DNA of 64,000 nucleotides from Siphonodentalium dalli. Lineage: Eukaryota > Mollusca > Scaphopoda > Gadilida > Siphonodentaliidae. The translations under genes were made by a program, and so were the position numbers. Numbering within the stretch: position 1 is the first letter of the stretch; every line of letters begins with the position of its first letter. Below the pieces are notes generated by a model. It had not been told where the DNA came from, made no database searches, and was given only the letters and a program-made list of their open reading frames with translations. Of the stretch, positions 45,613-58,600 are shown in pieces. Location: NCBI GenBank assembly GCA_032622095.1, contig CP136066.1, forward strand, positions 64,942,609 through 65,006,608. Direction: 5' to 3'.

Positions 45613-46704
45613 ATGGAGAACATTTCGGCGCGTATCGGTAATATGACAGGTATTATATCTACTACGGAAATGGATGTTCTTGGTAATAATTCCGAATCAA
45701 CGGATAGTTCGGCTCTAAATAAAGCTGGAAAATGGATATGGATAATATTCCCGCCTATTGTTTTAATAGTTGGACTTACGGGAAACATTATCTCGACAAT
45801 TGTGTTTAGTCGCAAAAAGATGAGAAACGGAACAATGCCAGTTTATTTGATAACTCTGGCAACAGTGGACTCGTTATCACTCATAGTCAAGCTCTCTCGT
45901 GACTGGTCAATTGCTGTCTTCGACTTTGATATTCAGGAGAATTCAGACCTCGTTTGTAAAACACACCATTTTATGGTGTTTTTTCTCACAGATTATTCAG
46001 GGTGGACACTCGTGGCAACTACTACGGAGAGAGCCATCTCCATTCGGTTTCCACAGTCAAGGAAATATACCAAGAAGAGTGCAGCAACAATACTAGTGGT
46101 AATTGGAATCTGTCTCATCGTACTGAATTCTCACGTGACATATGGATTTCGGTTATTGGACATGGGTAAATGCCGACCACACCAATCTACAGAATACAAA
46201 TACTTCATGGACAACTACTGGGTCTGGATTAACATGGCAGCATTTTCTCTTATTCCTTTCCTACTCATAATGGCAGGAAATTCTGTTATCATTCTGGAAA
46301 TTCGCCGCACCAGGACGAATTTGAATGCTTTTGCGAATACTATGGCAACAACAGTAGTAAGGCAGGGATCTCGAGAGCCCACTAAGTTATTGCTGACTCT
46401 TAGCACAATGTATCTTGTATGGACCTTGCCTGTAACCATACTTGATGTCTTTCAGTTCGGTTTGCACGTCAAGTTTGACGTCTTCAAATTAGCAAGACCG
46501 ATATCGAATGTCATGGCAGCATGTAACAACGCCTCTAACTTCTATCTGTATTGTTTAACTGGGTCGAAATTCAGAAAGAAACTCGTCGAGATGACGACCT
46601 GCTTCCGTGGAAATGCATTATGGAAACGTTCGGACATATATACATGTAGTGGTTCGGTAGACGGAACATGTAATCACACCACGAATACACAATCTACAGT
46701 GTAA
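45613..46704 (+). CDS. GPCR5: class A orphan receptor, recent twin of GPCR1
   Basis: A 363-residue receptor identical to GPCR1 except at M93K (end of TM2), S110N (loop 1), G255E (loop 3) and E323K (helix 8). I see no silent difference between the two coding regions. M93K puts a charge at the outer end of TM2 and E323K changes the helix-8 motif to KFRKKL, so the copies could differ in binding or coupling. All other motifs, including the QSTV end, are kept. The flanks are shared with GPCR1 for several kb. Confidence 0.9.
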   Translation: MENISARIGNMTGIISTTEMDVLGNNSESTDSSALNKAGKWIWIIFPPIVLIVGLTGNIISTIVFSRKKMRNGTMPVYLITLATVDSLSLIVKLSRDWSIAVFDFDIQENSDLVCKTHHFMVFFLTDYSGWTLVATTTERAISIRFPQSRKYTKKSAATILVVIGICLIVLNSHVTYGFRLLDMGKCRPHQSTEYKYFMDNYWVWINMAAFSLIPFLLIMAGNSVIILEIRRTRTNLNAFANTMATTVVRQGSREPTKLLLTLSTMYLVWTLPVTILDVFQFGLHVKFDVFKLARPISNVMAACNNASNFYLYCLTGSKFRKKLVEMTTCFRGNALWKRSDIYTCSGSVDGTCNHTTNTQSTV

Positions 46705-47025
46705 AGAGCCACTTAAGGATGCACAATTCGGATTTAACAAAATTATTCCAAAAATATACTGATCCAATTTTCAGGCTACCAAGCAAGTTAAACAGAAAAA
46801 TACTTTCAATCATCACCATTCACATGGCAGTCATGGCGAAAATCCATGAAAGCATCCATCAGTTTTATCTTGCAAACGAGTAAAACATGTCATTATCTGC
46901 TGAGTAATTTCAACTAATGCGTGGACGCTCTTTACTAAAAATCATCATTGGAATTTTTCTCGCCTGAAAAAAAAACCTCAAAATGTATTAAAATATCTTT
47001 TTTTGAAAGTCGATATCTAATCTTC

Positions 47026-48134
47026 AAGCCGTCTATCAATGGGTTCGTGGTACGATCGGTGGTATCTCAAGCCGTCTATCAATGGGTTCGTGGTACGGTG
47101 GTTATGACCTCAAGCCGTCTATCAGTTGGTTCGTGGTACTGTGGATATGATCTCAAGCCGTTTATCAATGTGTTCGTGGTACGGTGAATATGACCTCAAG
47201 CCGTCTATCAGTTGGTTCGTAGTACGGTGTATAGGATCTCAAGCCGTCTATCAATGGGTTCGTGGTACGGTGGGTAAGATCTCAAGCCGCTTATTAGTGG
47301 GTTCGTGGTACGGTGGGTAGGATCTCAAGTCATCTATCAATGGGTTCGTGGTACGTGGGTAGGATCTCAAGCCGTCTATCAATGGGTTCGAGATACGGTG
47401 GGTAGGATCTCAAGCCGTCTATCAATGGGTTCGTGGTACGGTGGGTAGGATCTCAAGCCGTCTATCAATGGGTTCGTGGTACGTGGGTAGGATCTCAAGT
47501 CGTCTATCAATTGGTTCGTGGTACGTGGGTAGGATCTCAATCCGTCTATCAATGGGTTCGTGGTACGGTCGGTTGGGTCTCAATCCGTCTGTCAATGGGT
47601 TCGTGGTACGTGGGTAGGATCTCAAGTCGTCTATCAATGGGTTCGTGGTACGTGGGTAGGATCTCAATCCGTCTATCAATGGGTTCGTGGTACGGTCGGT
47701 TGGATCTCAAGCCGTCTATCAATGGGTTCATGGTACGGTCGGTAGGATCTCAAGCCGTCTATCAGTGGGTTCGTGGTACGGTCGGTAGGATCTCAAGCCG
47801 TCTATCAATGGGTTCGTGGTATGGTGGGTAGGATCTCAAGCCGTCTATCAATGGGTTCGTGGTACGGTGAGTAGGATCTCAAACCGTCTATCAATGGGTT
47901 CCGGTACACTGGGTAGGATCTCAAGCCGTCTATCAGTGGGTTCGTGGTACGGTGGGTATGATCTCAAGCCGTCTATCAATGGGTTCGTGGTACGGTGGGT
48001 AGGATCTCAAGCCGTATATCAGTGGGTTCGTGGTACGGTGGGTATGATCTCAAACCGTCTATCAATGGGTTCCGGTACGGTGGGTAGGATCTCAAGCCGT
48101 CTATCAGTGGGTTCGTGGTACGGTGGGTATGATC
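47026..48134. repeat. 43-bp minisatellite, copy B (~26 units)
   Basis: Same array as 2731-3672 with about four additional units near 47952-48080 that repeat the final pattern (ccggtacggtgggtagg, gtacggtgggtatgatct). Open frames on both strands are repeat artefacts. Confidence 0.95.
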
Positions 48135-48625
48135 TCATTATGTTCTGATATAGAACATTAACTAATTTAGAATTAATTCGTCCACTATGACGAACATCTA
48201 TAAAGGAACTAAATGCCTTCGAATTGGGTTCATGTGAAATAACCCAAATTTATTATCCATCCCTTAACTAACGCAATTTCTGATTGGACAAAAGCCGTCA
48301 CATGATAATTCGGGAAAAAGTCTTACTGGACTCCCTAAATTTATATTGGACTCAATCAAGTCCAATATGATATTATTATCGGGACTCCGTGACATCACGA
48401 AGTAACTCTATTTGCCAAATGAATCGGTGAAATTGTGATACGCGCGCAATACTCTGGTGGATTTAGCAGACGTTTTAATTCCGTGTTTATTGTTCCAAAT
48501 CATGCTTTCGGTTGATCAAATGCAGGTTTTTATAGAGAATCAAGTGCCGGCAAATACCAATAATAACCTCAGAAGTCTTATTCCCAAAATTTGGATAAAC
48601 ATAGAGATGGATAATAACAATGTCA

Positions 48626-48770
48626 TTATACAATGTTGTGTACAGTATGTGTTTTTATAGTACTCGTCCATGTTGTGGTGAAAAGTCATATTGGACTCTC
48701 GTCCAATATGACTTTACACCACAACCTGGACTCGTACAAGAAAAACACATACTGTACACAACATTGTATA
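48626..48770. repeat. Long hairpin (MITE-like), copy B
   Basis: Partner of 4157-4300, with a better-matched centre here (gtcatattggactctcgtcc, aatatgac). Confidence 0.7.
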
Positions 48771-49452
48771 TTGTTATAAGATACATGTCTGTAAAACAAA
48801 ATTATCAAGTATATATAGATGAAAAAATTGATTGCCTTTTTCTTATTTTCACTAGTAATAACTCTCCAATAAGGAGATTTCGCATGCCAAGACCATCGTT
48901 ATGTAAACATTACTGCTACATTCGTCAAATACGTTATGTACAAAATTATAATAACAATTTGACGATAAACATTGGAAAAGGTCAATTCATTGAAAATATT
49001 AAAAAAATCATATTCAAACTAATATATATATGAACTTACTACATGATTAGCCATGTTTGTTGACAAATCACAGCAACAGATTAGTTTACAGAACAGTGGT
49101 TTCAACACGCGAAATTTCGTTGTTGGAGAGCTATCAGTAATTAATAAAAGAACCAAGTTACTGTTTCTCCATATTCCTCTTATGTTTTTACAAACTTAGA
49201 GTTTTGCACATTTACCAACTACGGGTGCATTTGGTCCCTTTAATTTTCAAGCATCAATATCAAAGCTATAGTAATTGATGGCTTTTTGTGATATTCCGGC
49301 GTTTAAAACAGGCCGAAGATCTAAATAGTTGATATACTAATACGCGGACTTTATATACCATGGACAGACTGATGGTGTAGTTATTTAATGCTGTTTCAAC
49401 TCTCAGAACATATGTAAGAGAGCTCGTTGTTGCTACCATATCAGGAATAAAT

Positions 49453-49746
49453 CTTCTTGGAATTTACTCTTTGTATGACTAAATCCTTTGGCGCATTCTA
49501 CAGACCACAACCCTCATCCGATCATCACCGAACTTTACATGAATATCCGGGTGACCTCTAGTTTGCTTTCCTTCTTCTTTGTCATTCTATTCATTACTCA
49601 GCAAAAATAATAAATCCTTCCCAAGTTGAGCTACAGTATCATTGACACTTTCATAAAATTTTGCAGACACGATTGTGATCACCTGTAAATGGGAGCTATC
49701 GAATTTGAACGATTTTCGATGAAAAACATGGCCGCCGGCAGCCATC
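49453..49746. repeat. Fragment of the gccatcttgg repeat family next to GPCR6
   Basis: Matches 13637-13930 closely (cccaagttgagctacagt, gaaaaacatggccgccggca). It joins the end of the segmental duplication to a shortened GPCR6 upstream flank beginning cttttagtcttgaaagc, so it sits at a rearrangement point. Confidence 0.8.
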
Positions 49747-50024
49747 TTTTAGTCTTGAAAGCATGTCTGTTAAAAGCATGGAACTGTCAATAAAACGTTG
49801 TCACATGCGAACTGAAGTCTGCACTGAATGGTTTGGTGGAATTTATTGCTACAACGCGCTAGATGTTTAAACAACCAACATTCAGTTCGCTATGTATAAC
49901 ACCATTAAAAGCAACTGGCGACATCACAATCTCTTACGAATAAAATTTGATATTCATGCACACGTATCGGAGTCTGTGTTATTTCGCTTCATAAGAACAG
50001 TAAGAACAGATATACTCTCCAAAC

Positions 50025-51115
50025 ATGGAGAACATTTCGACGCGTATCGGTAACATGACAGGTATTATATCTACTACAGAAATGGATGTTCTTGGTAATA
50101 ATTCCGAATCAACGGATAGTTCGGCTGTAAACACAGTTGGAAAATGGATATGGATAATATTCCCTCCTATTGTCTTAATAGTTGGACTTACGGGAAACAT
50201 TATCTCGACAATTGTGTTTAGTCGGAAAATGATGAGAAACGTAACAATGCCAGTTTATTTGATCACTCTGGCAACAGTGGACTCAGTGTCGCTCATAGGC
50301 ATGCTATCTCGCGACTGGACGCTGCATACCTTCGAATTCGATATTCGGGAGAGTTCAGACCTCCTTTGTAAAACACACCATTTTATGGTGTTTTTTCTCA
50401 CAGATTATTCAGGATGGACAATCGTGGCAATCGCTGTGGAGAGAGCCATCTCCATTCGGTTCCATCTTTCAAGGAAATATAACAAGAAGAGAGCAGCAAC
50501 ACCACTGGTGGTAATTGGAATCTGTCTCATCATACTGAATTCTCACGTGATATATGGATTTCGGTTATTGGACATGGGTAAATGCAGACCACACCAATCT
50601 ACATATTACAGACATTTCATCGACAATTACTGGGTCTGGATTAACATGGCAGCATTTTATCTTGTTCCATTCCTACTCATAATGGCAGGAAATTCTGTTA
50701 TAATTCTGGAAATTCGCCGCACCAGAAAGAATTTGAATGTTTTGCGAATAAAATGACAACATCGAGAGTAAGACGGGGATCTCGAGATCTCACTAAGTTA
50801 CTGCTGACTCTTAGCATAACGTACCTTGTGTTATCCCTGCCTGTAACCACACTTGATGTCTTTCAGTTCGGTTTGCATGTCAAGTTTGAAGGCATGAAAT
50901 TAGCAAGACCAGTATCGAATGCCCTGACAGCATGTAACAACGCCTCTAACTTATATCTGTATTGTTTAACTGGGTCGAAATTCTGAAAGGAACTCGTTGA
51001 GATGACGGCCTGCTTCCGTCGAAGTGTCTTATGGAAACGTTTGGATATATATGCGTGCAGTGGTTCGGTAAACGGAACATGTACTCACACCACAAATACA
51101 CAATCTACGGTGTAA
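50025..51115 (+). pseudogene. GPCR6: receptor pseudogene (frameshift plus stop)
   Basis: Starts at ATGGAGAACATT and reads cleanly through TM5 for about 240 residues. A one-base loss in loop 3 (aatgcttttgcg became aatgttttgcg, ~50737) shifts the frame, so the first product ends at 50756. The remaining frame, from ~50753, covers TM6 and TM7 (NLYLYC) and stops at TGA 50984 where paralogs have AGA (aaattcaga to aaattctga). The old tail continues to 51115 and still spells the QSTV end. In TM6, VLSLP replaces VWTLP. The loop after TM2 (WTLHTFEFD) resembles GPCR3 while loop 2 (MGKCRPHQST) resembles GPCR1, a mosaic. Confidence 0.9.
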
Positions 51116-51437
51116 AGAGTCATTTGAGGATGCACGTTCGGATTTAACCAAATTACTCCCAAAATTTACTGATCCAATATTCAGCTTACCAAGCAAATTA
51201 AATTTAAAAAATACTTTGAATTATCACCATTCGCATTGCACAGTCATAGCGAAAATCCACAAAATCATCCATCAGTTTAATGTTGCAAACGAGTAAAAAA
51301 TGTCACTATTGAGAACACGATTTATTATCTGCTGCTATTGTGAAACTAAAGCATCAACGCCCTTTACTACAAATCATCATTGGAATTTTGCTCGCCTGAA
51401 AAAAAAAACTCACAATCTGTTAAAACAACTTTTTTGA
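51116..51437. other. GPCR6 3' flank
   Basis: Matches the 3' flanks of GPCR1 and GPCR5 up to aacttttttgaaagtt. This is exactly where those flanks enter the 43-bp array; here the sequence jumps into a receptor at TM3. Confidence 0.7.
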
Positions 51438-52003
51438 AAGTTAAGACTTCGTTTGTAGAACACGTTAGGTTGTGGTGTTTTTTCTTACTGATTATTCAGG
51501 GTGGACTCTCGTGGCAATCACTACGGAGAGAGCCATCTCCATTCGGTGTTCCCCATGCAAGGAAATATACCAAGAAGAGTGCAGCAACAATACTGGTGAT
51601 AATTGGAATCTGTCTCAGCATACTGAATTCTCACGTGTTACATGCATCTCGGTTATTGGACACAGGTATATGCGGACCAAAGCGATATACGGAATATAGC
51701 CATTTCCACGACAATTACTGGGTCTGGATTAACATGGAAGCATTTTCTCTTATTCCTTTCCTACTCATTGTGGTCGGAAATTGCGTTATCAGTCTGGAAG
51801 CTCGCCGCATCAGGAATGATTTAAATACTTTTGCGAACAATATGGCAACAACAGTAGTAAGATCTCGAGAGCTCACTAAGTTATTGCTAACTTTTAGAAT
51901 AACGTACCTTGTGTGGACCGTGCCTGTAATCATAACCAAAAATGCCATAGAATTCGGTTTGCACCTCAAGTTTTACCGCCTTAAATTAGCGAGACCAAAT
52001 TTC
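51438..52003 (+). pseudogene. GPCR7 relic, part 1 (TM3 to TM7 start)
   Basis: Lacks everything before the TM3 cysteine. It reads TM3 (FLTDYSGWTLVAITTERAIS) in one frame, is shifted by an extra base near 51548 (cggtgttcccc), then reads TM4 to TM6 in another. It ends at KLARPNF, where a mobile element begins. Loop 2 (TGICGPKRYTEYSHFHDN) groups it with GPCR3. The last codons before the stop at 52019 (VASEL) belong to the element, not the receptor. Confidence 0.88.
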
Positions 52004-52642
52004 GTCGCATCAGAACTATAAGGTCGTAACTCACATTTTCAACTTTCCGATAAAATGAAGATGGAAGTTTTTAGACAACAGTTCTCATAATTTTGACAAA
52101 GCATGACGTATTGTTGTATTTATCCCAATGAAAACTGGCATTAGCTATCCATTGAACCACATATTGTTTCTGTTTACTCCATCGTTTTCTTTTAAAAAGC
52201 AATAACTTGTTTGGAGATACGACCTTTTGCGTACGCCAACGACGATTGGTTTCCGTGCTATAAGGAAGTTGTGCTAATAAATACAGATTAAGCTAAATAT
52301 GGTGGCAATTGCATGTGTCTATGAACTAAAAAGTGCCTATTCTACATTATGAATATTCACTCATGTGCATCATCATACAGAAATTTGTGGAACAATCACA
52401 AAATTTAAATCACCAAATGATCACGTCACTAACATGGAGATACGACCATATAGCACACATTTGAGAATTTACAAACACAAAACAGCAGTCACGTGGACAA
52501 CTTGAAGCATCCAATTGGCTGTTGTTGGACATACGACCTTATAGCACGAATAATTGAGAAGATAGCTAGAGATACGACATTCGTGTCACTGGTTTGTGAG
52601 AATATTTGCCATGCACTGCAAAAACAGTTTGGCCTATCGGAG

Positions 52643-55600
52643 GGAAGTGTCTATTCGCCATCGGATGGCAAATAGCGATTCTACCGATATGCGCTATTTG
52701 CCATCCGATGGTATTTTAAATAAAAGAAAACATATCATATCATCACAATACGCTATTATAACGAGGATTCCTACCGCCTTCGTGATCATTAGGCCCAGTT
52801 GACCGTCGGTTGACCACCTACAGATATCATGGGGGGATGGCAAATAAGAAATCGACAAATTTTGAAGGAAATTTCGTATAGTTTGAACATTTAGTGGCAC
52901 AAGCTGTCGCTATATGACCACATAATCATCATTTGTACCCGCCTTACTGAAAACCCGGACCAGTTGACCGTCGGTTGACCACCCACAGATATCCTGGGGG
53001 GATGGCAAATAAGGAATCGACAAATTTTGAAGGAAATTTCGAATAGTTTGAACATTTAGTGGCACAAGCTGTCGCTATGTGGCCACATAATCATCATTTG
53101 TACCCGCCTTACTGAAAACCCGGACCAGTTGACCGTCGGTTGACCACCCACAGATATCCTGGGGGGATGGCAAATAAGGAATCGACAAATTTTGAAGGAA
53201 ATTTCGTATAGTTTGAACATTTAGTGGCACAAGCTGTCGCTATATGGCCACATAATCATCATTTGTACCCGCCTTACTGAAAACCCGGACCAGTTGACCG
53301 TCGGTTGACCACCCACAGATATACTACGGTCAACTGGTCCGGGTTTTCAGTAAGGCGGGTACAAATGATGATTATGTGGCCATATAGCGACAGCTTGTGC
53401 CACTAAATGTTCAAACTATACGAAACTTCTTTCAAAAAAATTTCGATTTCTTATTTGCCATCCCCCCATGATATCTGTAGGCGGTCAACCCACGGTCAAC
53501 TGGTCCGGGTTTTCAGTAAGGCGGGTACAATTGATGATTATGTGGCCATATAGCGACAGCTTGTGCCACTAAATGTTCAAACTATACGAAATTTCCTTCA
53601 AAATTTGTCGATTCCTTATTTGCCATCCCCCCAGGATATATGTGGGTGGTCAACCGACGGTCAACTGGTCCGGGTTTTCAGTAAGGCGGGTACAAATGAT
53701 GATTATGTGGCCATATAGCGACAGCTTGTGCCACTAAATGTTCAAACTATACGAAATTTCCTTCAAAATTTGTCGATTTCTTATTTGCCATCCCCCAGGA
53801 TATCTGTGGGTGGTCAACCGACGGTCAACTGGTCCGGGTTTTCAGTAAGGCGGGTACAAATGATGATTATGTGGCCATATAGCGATAGCTTGTGCCACTA
53901 AATGTTCAAACTATACGAAATTTCCTTCAAAATTTGTCGATTCCTTATTTGCCATCCCCCCAGGATATCTGTGGGTGGTGAACCGACGGTCAACTTGTCC
54001 GGGTTTTCAGTAAGGCGGGTACAAATGATGATTATGTGGCCATATAGCGACAGCTTGTGCCACTAAATGTTCAAACTATACGAAATTTCCTTCAAAATTT
54101 GTTGATTCCTTATTTGCCTTCCCCCCAGGATATCTGTGGGTGGTCAACCGACGGTCAACTGGTCCGGGTTTTCAGTAAGGCGGGTACAAATGATGACTAT
54201 GTGGCCATATAGCGACAGCTTGTGCCACTAAATGTTCAAACTATACGAAATTTCCTTCAAAATTTGTCGATTCCTTATTTGCCATCCCCCCAGGATATCT
54301 GTGGGTGGTCAACCGACGGTCAACTGGTCCGGGTTTTCAGTAAGGCGGGTACAAATGATGATTATGTGGCCATATAGCGACAGCTTGTGCCACTAAATGT
54401 TCAAACTATACGAAATTTCCTTCAAAATTTGTCGATTCCTTATTTGCCATCCCCCCAGGATATCTGTGGGTGGTCAACCGACGGTCAACTGGTCCGGGTT
54501 TTCAGTAAGGCGGGTACAAATGATGATTATGTGGCCATATAGTGACAGCTTGTGCCACTAAATGTTCGAACTATACGAAATTTCCTTCAAAATTTGTCGA
54601 TTCCTTATTTGCCATCCCCCCAGGATATCTGTGGGTGGTCAACCGACAGTCAACTGGTCCGGGTTTTCAGTAAGGCGGGTACAAATGATGATTATGTGGC
54701 CATATAGCGACAGCTTGTGCCACTAAATGTTCAAACTATACGAAATTTCCTTCAAAATTTGTCGATTTCTTATTTGCCATCCCCCCAGGATATCTGTGGG
54801 TGGTCAACCGACGGTCAACTGGTCCGGGTTTTCAGTAAGGCGGGTACAAATGGTGATTATGTGGCCATATAGCGACAGCTTGTGCCACTAAATGTTCAAA
54901 CTATACGAAATTTCCTTCAAAATTTGTCGATTTCTTATTTGCCATCCCCCCATGATATCTGTAGGTGGTCAACCGACGGTCAACTGGTCCGGGTTTTTAG
55001 TAAGGCGGGTACAAATGATGATTATGTGGCCATATAGCGACAGCTTGTGCCACTAAATGTTCAAACTATACGAAATTTCCTTCAAAATTTGTCGATTCCT
55101 TATTGGCCATCCCCCCAGGATATCTGTGGGTGGTCAACCGACGGTCTACTGGTCCGGGTTTTCAGTAAGGCGGGTGCAAATGATGATTATGTGGCCATAT
55201 AGCGACAGCTTGTGCCACTAAATGTTCAAACTATACGAAATTTCCTTCAAAATTTGTCGATTTCTTATTTGCCATCCCCCCAGGATATCTGTGGGTGGTC
55301 AACCGACGGTCAACTGGTCCGGGTTTTCAGTAAGGCGGGTACAAATGGTGATTATGTGGCCATATAGCGACAGCTTGTGCCACTAAATGTTCAAACTATA
55401 CGAAATTTCATTCAAAATTTGTCGATTTCTTATTTGCCATCCCCCCCAGGATATCTGTGGGTGGTCAACCGACGGTCAACTGGTCCGGGTTTTCAGTAAG
55501 GCGGGTACAAATGATGATTATGTGGCCATATAGCGACAGCTTGTGCCACTAAATGTTCAAACTATACGAAACTTCTTTCAAAAAAATTTCGATTTCTTAT

Positions 55601-58600
55601 TTGCCATCCCCCCATGATATCTGTAGGCGGTCAACCCACGGTCAACTGGTCCGGGTTTTCAGTAAGGCGGGTACAATTGATGATTATGTGGCCATATAGC
55701 GACAGCTTGTGCCACTAAATGTTCAAACTATACGAAATTTCCTTCAAAATTTGTCGATTCCTTATTTGCCATCCCCCCAGGATATATGTGGGTGGTCAAC
55801 CGACGGTCAACTGGTCCGGGTTTTCAGTAAGGCGGGTACAAATGATGATTATGTGGCCATATAGCGACAGCTTGTGCCACTAAATGTTCAAACTATACGA
55901 AATTTCCTTCAAAATTTGTCGATTTCTTATTTGCCATCCCCCAGGATATCTGTGGGTGGTCAACCGACGGTCAACTGGTCCGGGTTTTCAGTAAGGCGGG
56001 TACAAATGATGATTATGTGGCCATATAGCGATAGCTTGTGCCACTAAATGTTCAAACTATACGAAATTTCCTTCAAAATTTGTCGATTCCTTATTTGCCA
56101 TCCCCCCAGGATATCTGTGGGTGGTGAACCGACGGTCAACTTGTCCGGGTTTTCAGTAAGGCGGGTACAAATGATGATTATGTGGCCATATAGCGACAGC
56201 TTGTGCCACTAAATGTTCAAACTATACGAAATTTCCTTCAAAATTTGTTGATTCCTTATTTGCCTTCCCCCCAGGATATCTGTGGGTGGTCAACCGACGG
56301 TCAACTGGTCCGGGTTTTCAGTAAGGCGGGTACAAATGATGACTATGTGGCCATATAGCGACAGCTTGTGCCACTAAATGTTCAAACTATACGAAATTTC
56401 CTTCAAAATTTGTCGATTCCTTATTTGCCATCCCCCCAGGATATCTGTGGGTGGTCAACCGACGGTCAACTGGTCCGGGTTTTCAGTAAGGCGGGTACAA
56501 ATGATGATTATGTGGCCATATAGCGACAGCTTGTGCCACTAAATGTTCAAACTATACGAAATTTCCTTCAAAATTTGTCGATTCCTTATTTGCCATCCCC
56601 CCAGGATATCTGTGGGTGGTCAACCGACGGTCAACTGGTCCGGGTTTTCAGTAAGGCGGGTACAAATGATGATTATGTGGCCATATAGTGACAGCTTGTG
56701 CCACTAAATGTTCGAACTATACGAAATTTCCTTCAAAATTTGTCGATTCCTTATTTGCCATCCCCCCAGGATATCTGTGGGTGGTCAACCGACAGTCAAC
56801 TGGTCCGGGTTTTCAGTAAGGCGGGTACAAATGATGATTATGTGGCCATATAGCGACAGCTTGTGCCACTAAATGTTCAAACTATACGAAATTTCCTTCA
56901 AAATTTGTCGATTTCTTATTTGCCATCCCCCCAGGATATCTGTGGGTGGTCAACCGACGGTCAACTGGTCCGGGTTTTCAGTAAGGCGGGTACAAATGGT
57001 GATTATGTGGCCATATAGCGACAGCTTGTGCCACTAAATGTTCAAACTATACGAAATTTCCTTCAAAATTTGTCGATTTCTTATTTGCCATCCCCCCATG
57101 ATATCTGTAGGTGGTCAACCGACGGTCAACTGGTCCGGGTTTTTAGTAAGGCGGGTACAAATGATGATTATGTGGCCATATAGCGACAGCTTGTGCCACT
57201 AAATGTTCAAACTATACGAAATTTCCTTCAAAATTTGTCGATTCCTTATTGGCCATCCCCCCAGGATATCTGTGGGTGGTCAACCGACGGTCTACTGGTC
57301 CGGGTTTTCAGTAAGGCGGGTGCAAATGATGATTATGTGGCCATATAGCGACAGCTTGTGCCACTAAATGTTCAAACTATACGAAATTTCCTTCAAAATT
57401 TGTCGATTTCTTATTTGCCATCCCCCCAGGATATCTGTGGGTGGTCAACCGACGGTCAACTGGTCCGGGTTTTCAGTAAGGCGGGTACAAATGGTGATTA
57501 TGTGGCCATATAGCGACAGCTTGTGCCACTAAATGTTCAAACTATACGAAATTTCATTCAAAATTTGTCGATTTCTTATTTGCCATCCCCCCCAGGATAT
57601 CTGTGGGTGGTCAACCGACGGTCAACTGGTCCGGGTTTTCAGTAAGGCGGGTACAAATGATGATTATGTGGCCATATAGCGACAGCTTGTGCCACTAAAT
57701 GTTCAAACTATACGAAATTTCCTTCAAAATTTGTCGATTCCTTATTTGCCATCCCCCCAGGATATCTGTGGGTGGTCAACCGACGGTCAACTGGTCCGGG
57801 TTTTCAGTAAGGCGGGTACAAATGATGATTATGTGGCCATATAGCGACAGCTTGTGCCACTAAATGTTCAAACTATACGAAATTTCCTTCAAAATTTGTC
57901 GATTTCTTATTTGCCATCCCCCCATGATATTTGTAGGTGGTCAACCGACGGTCAACTGGTCCGGGTTTTCAGTAAGGCGGGTACAAATGATGATTATGTG
58001 GCCATATAGCGACAGCTTGTGCCACTAAATGTTCAAACTATACGAAATTTCCTTCAAAATTTGTCGATTTCTTAGTTGCCATCCCCCCAGGGTATCTGTG
58101 GGTGGTCAACCGACGGTCAACTGGTCCGGGTTTTCAGTAAGGCGGGTACAAATGGTGATTATGTGGCCATATAGCGACAGCTTGTGCCACTAAATGTTCA
58201 AACTATACGAAATGTCCTTCAAAATTTGTCGATTCCTTATTTGCCATCCCCCCAGGATATCTGTGGGTGGTCAACCGACGGTCAACTGGTCCGGGTTTTC
58301 AGTAAGGCGGGTACAAATGATGATTATGTGGCCATATAGCGACAGCTTGTGCCACTAAATGTTCAAACTATACGAAATTTCCTTCAAAATTTGTCGATTT
58401 CATATTTGCCATCCCCCCAGGATATCTGTGGGTGGTCAACCGACGGTCAACTGGTCCGGGTTTTCAGTAAGGCGGGTACAAATGGTGATTATGTGGCCAT
58501 ATAGCGACAGCTTTTGCCACTAAATGTTCAAACTATACCAAATTTCCTTCAAAATTTGTCGATTTCTTATTTGCCATCCCCCCATGATATCTGTAGGTGG

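Larger units (their letters stand above)
44284..49452. repeat. Segmental duplication, copy B (partner 1-5003)
   Basis: Near-identical to the start of the window, including GPCR5, a longer 43-bp array and the hairpin at 48626-48770. The right end breaks at atatcaggaataaat, where a piece of the gccatcttgg repeat family is joined. Confidence 0.9.
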
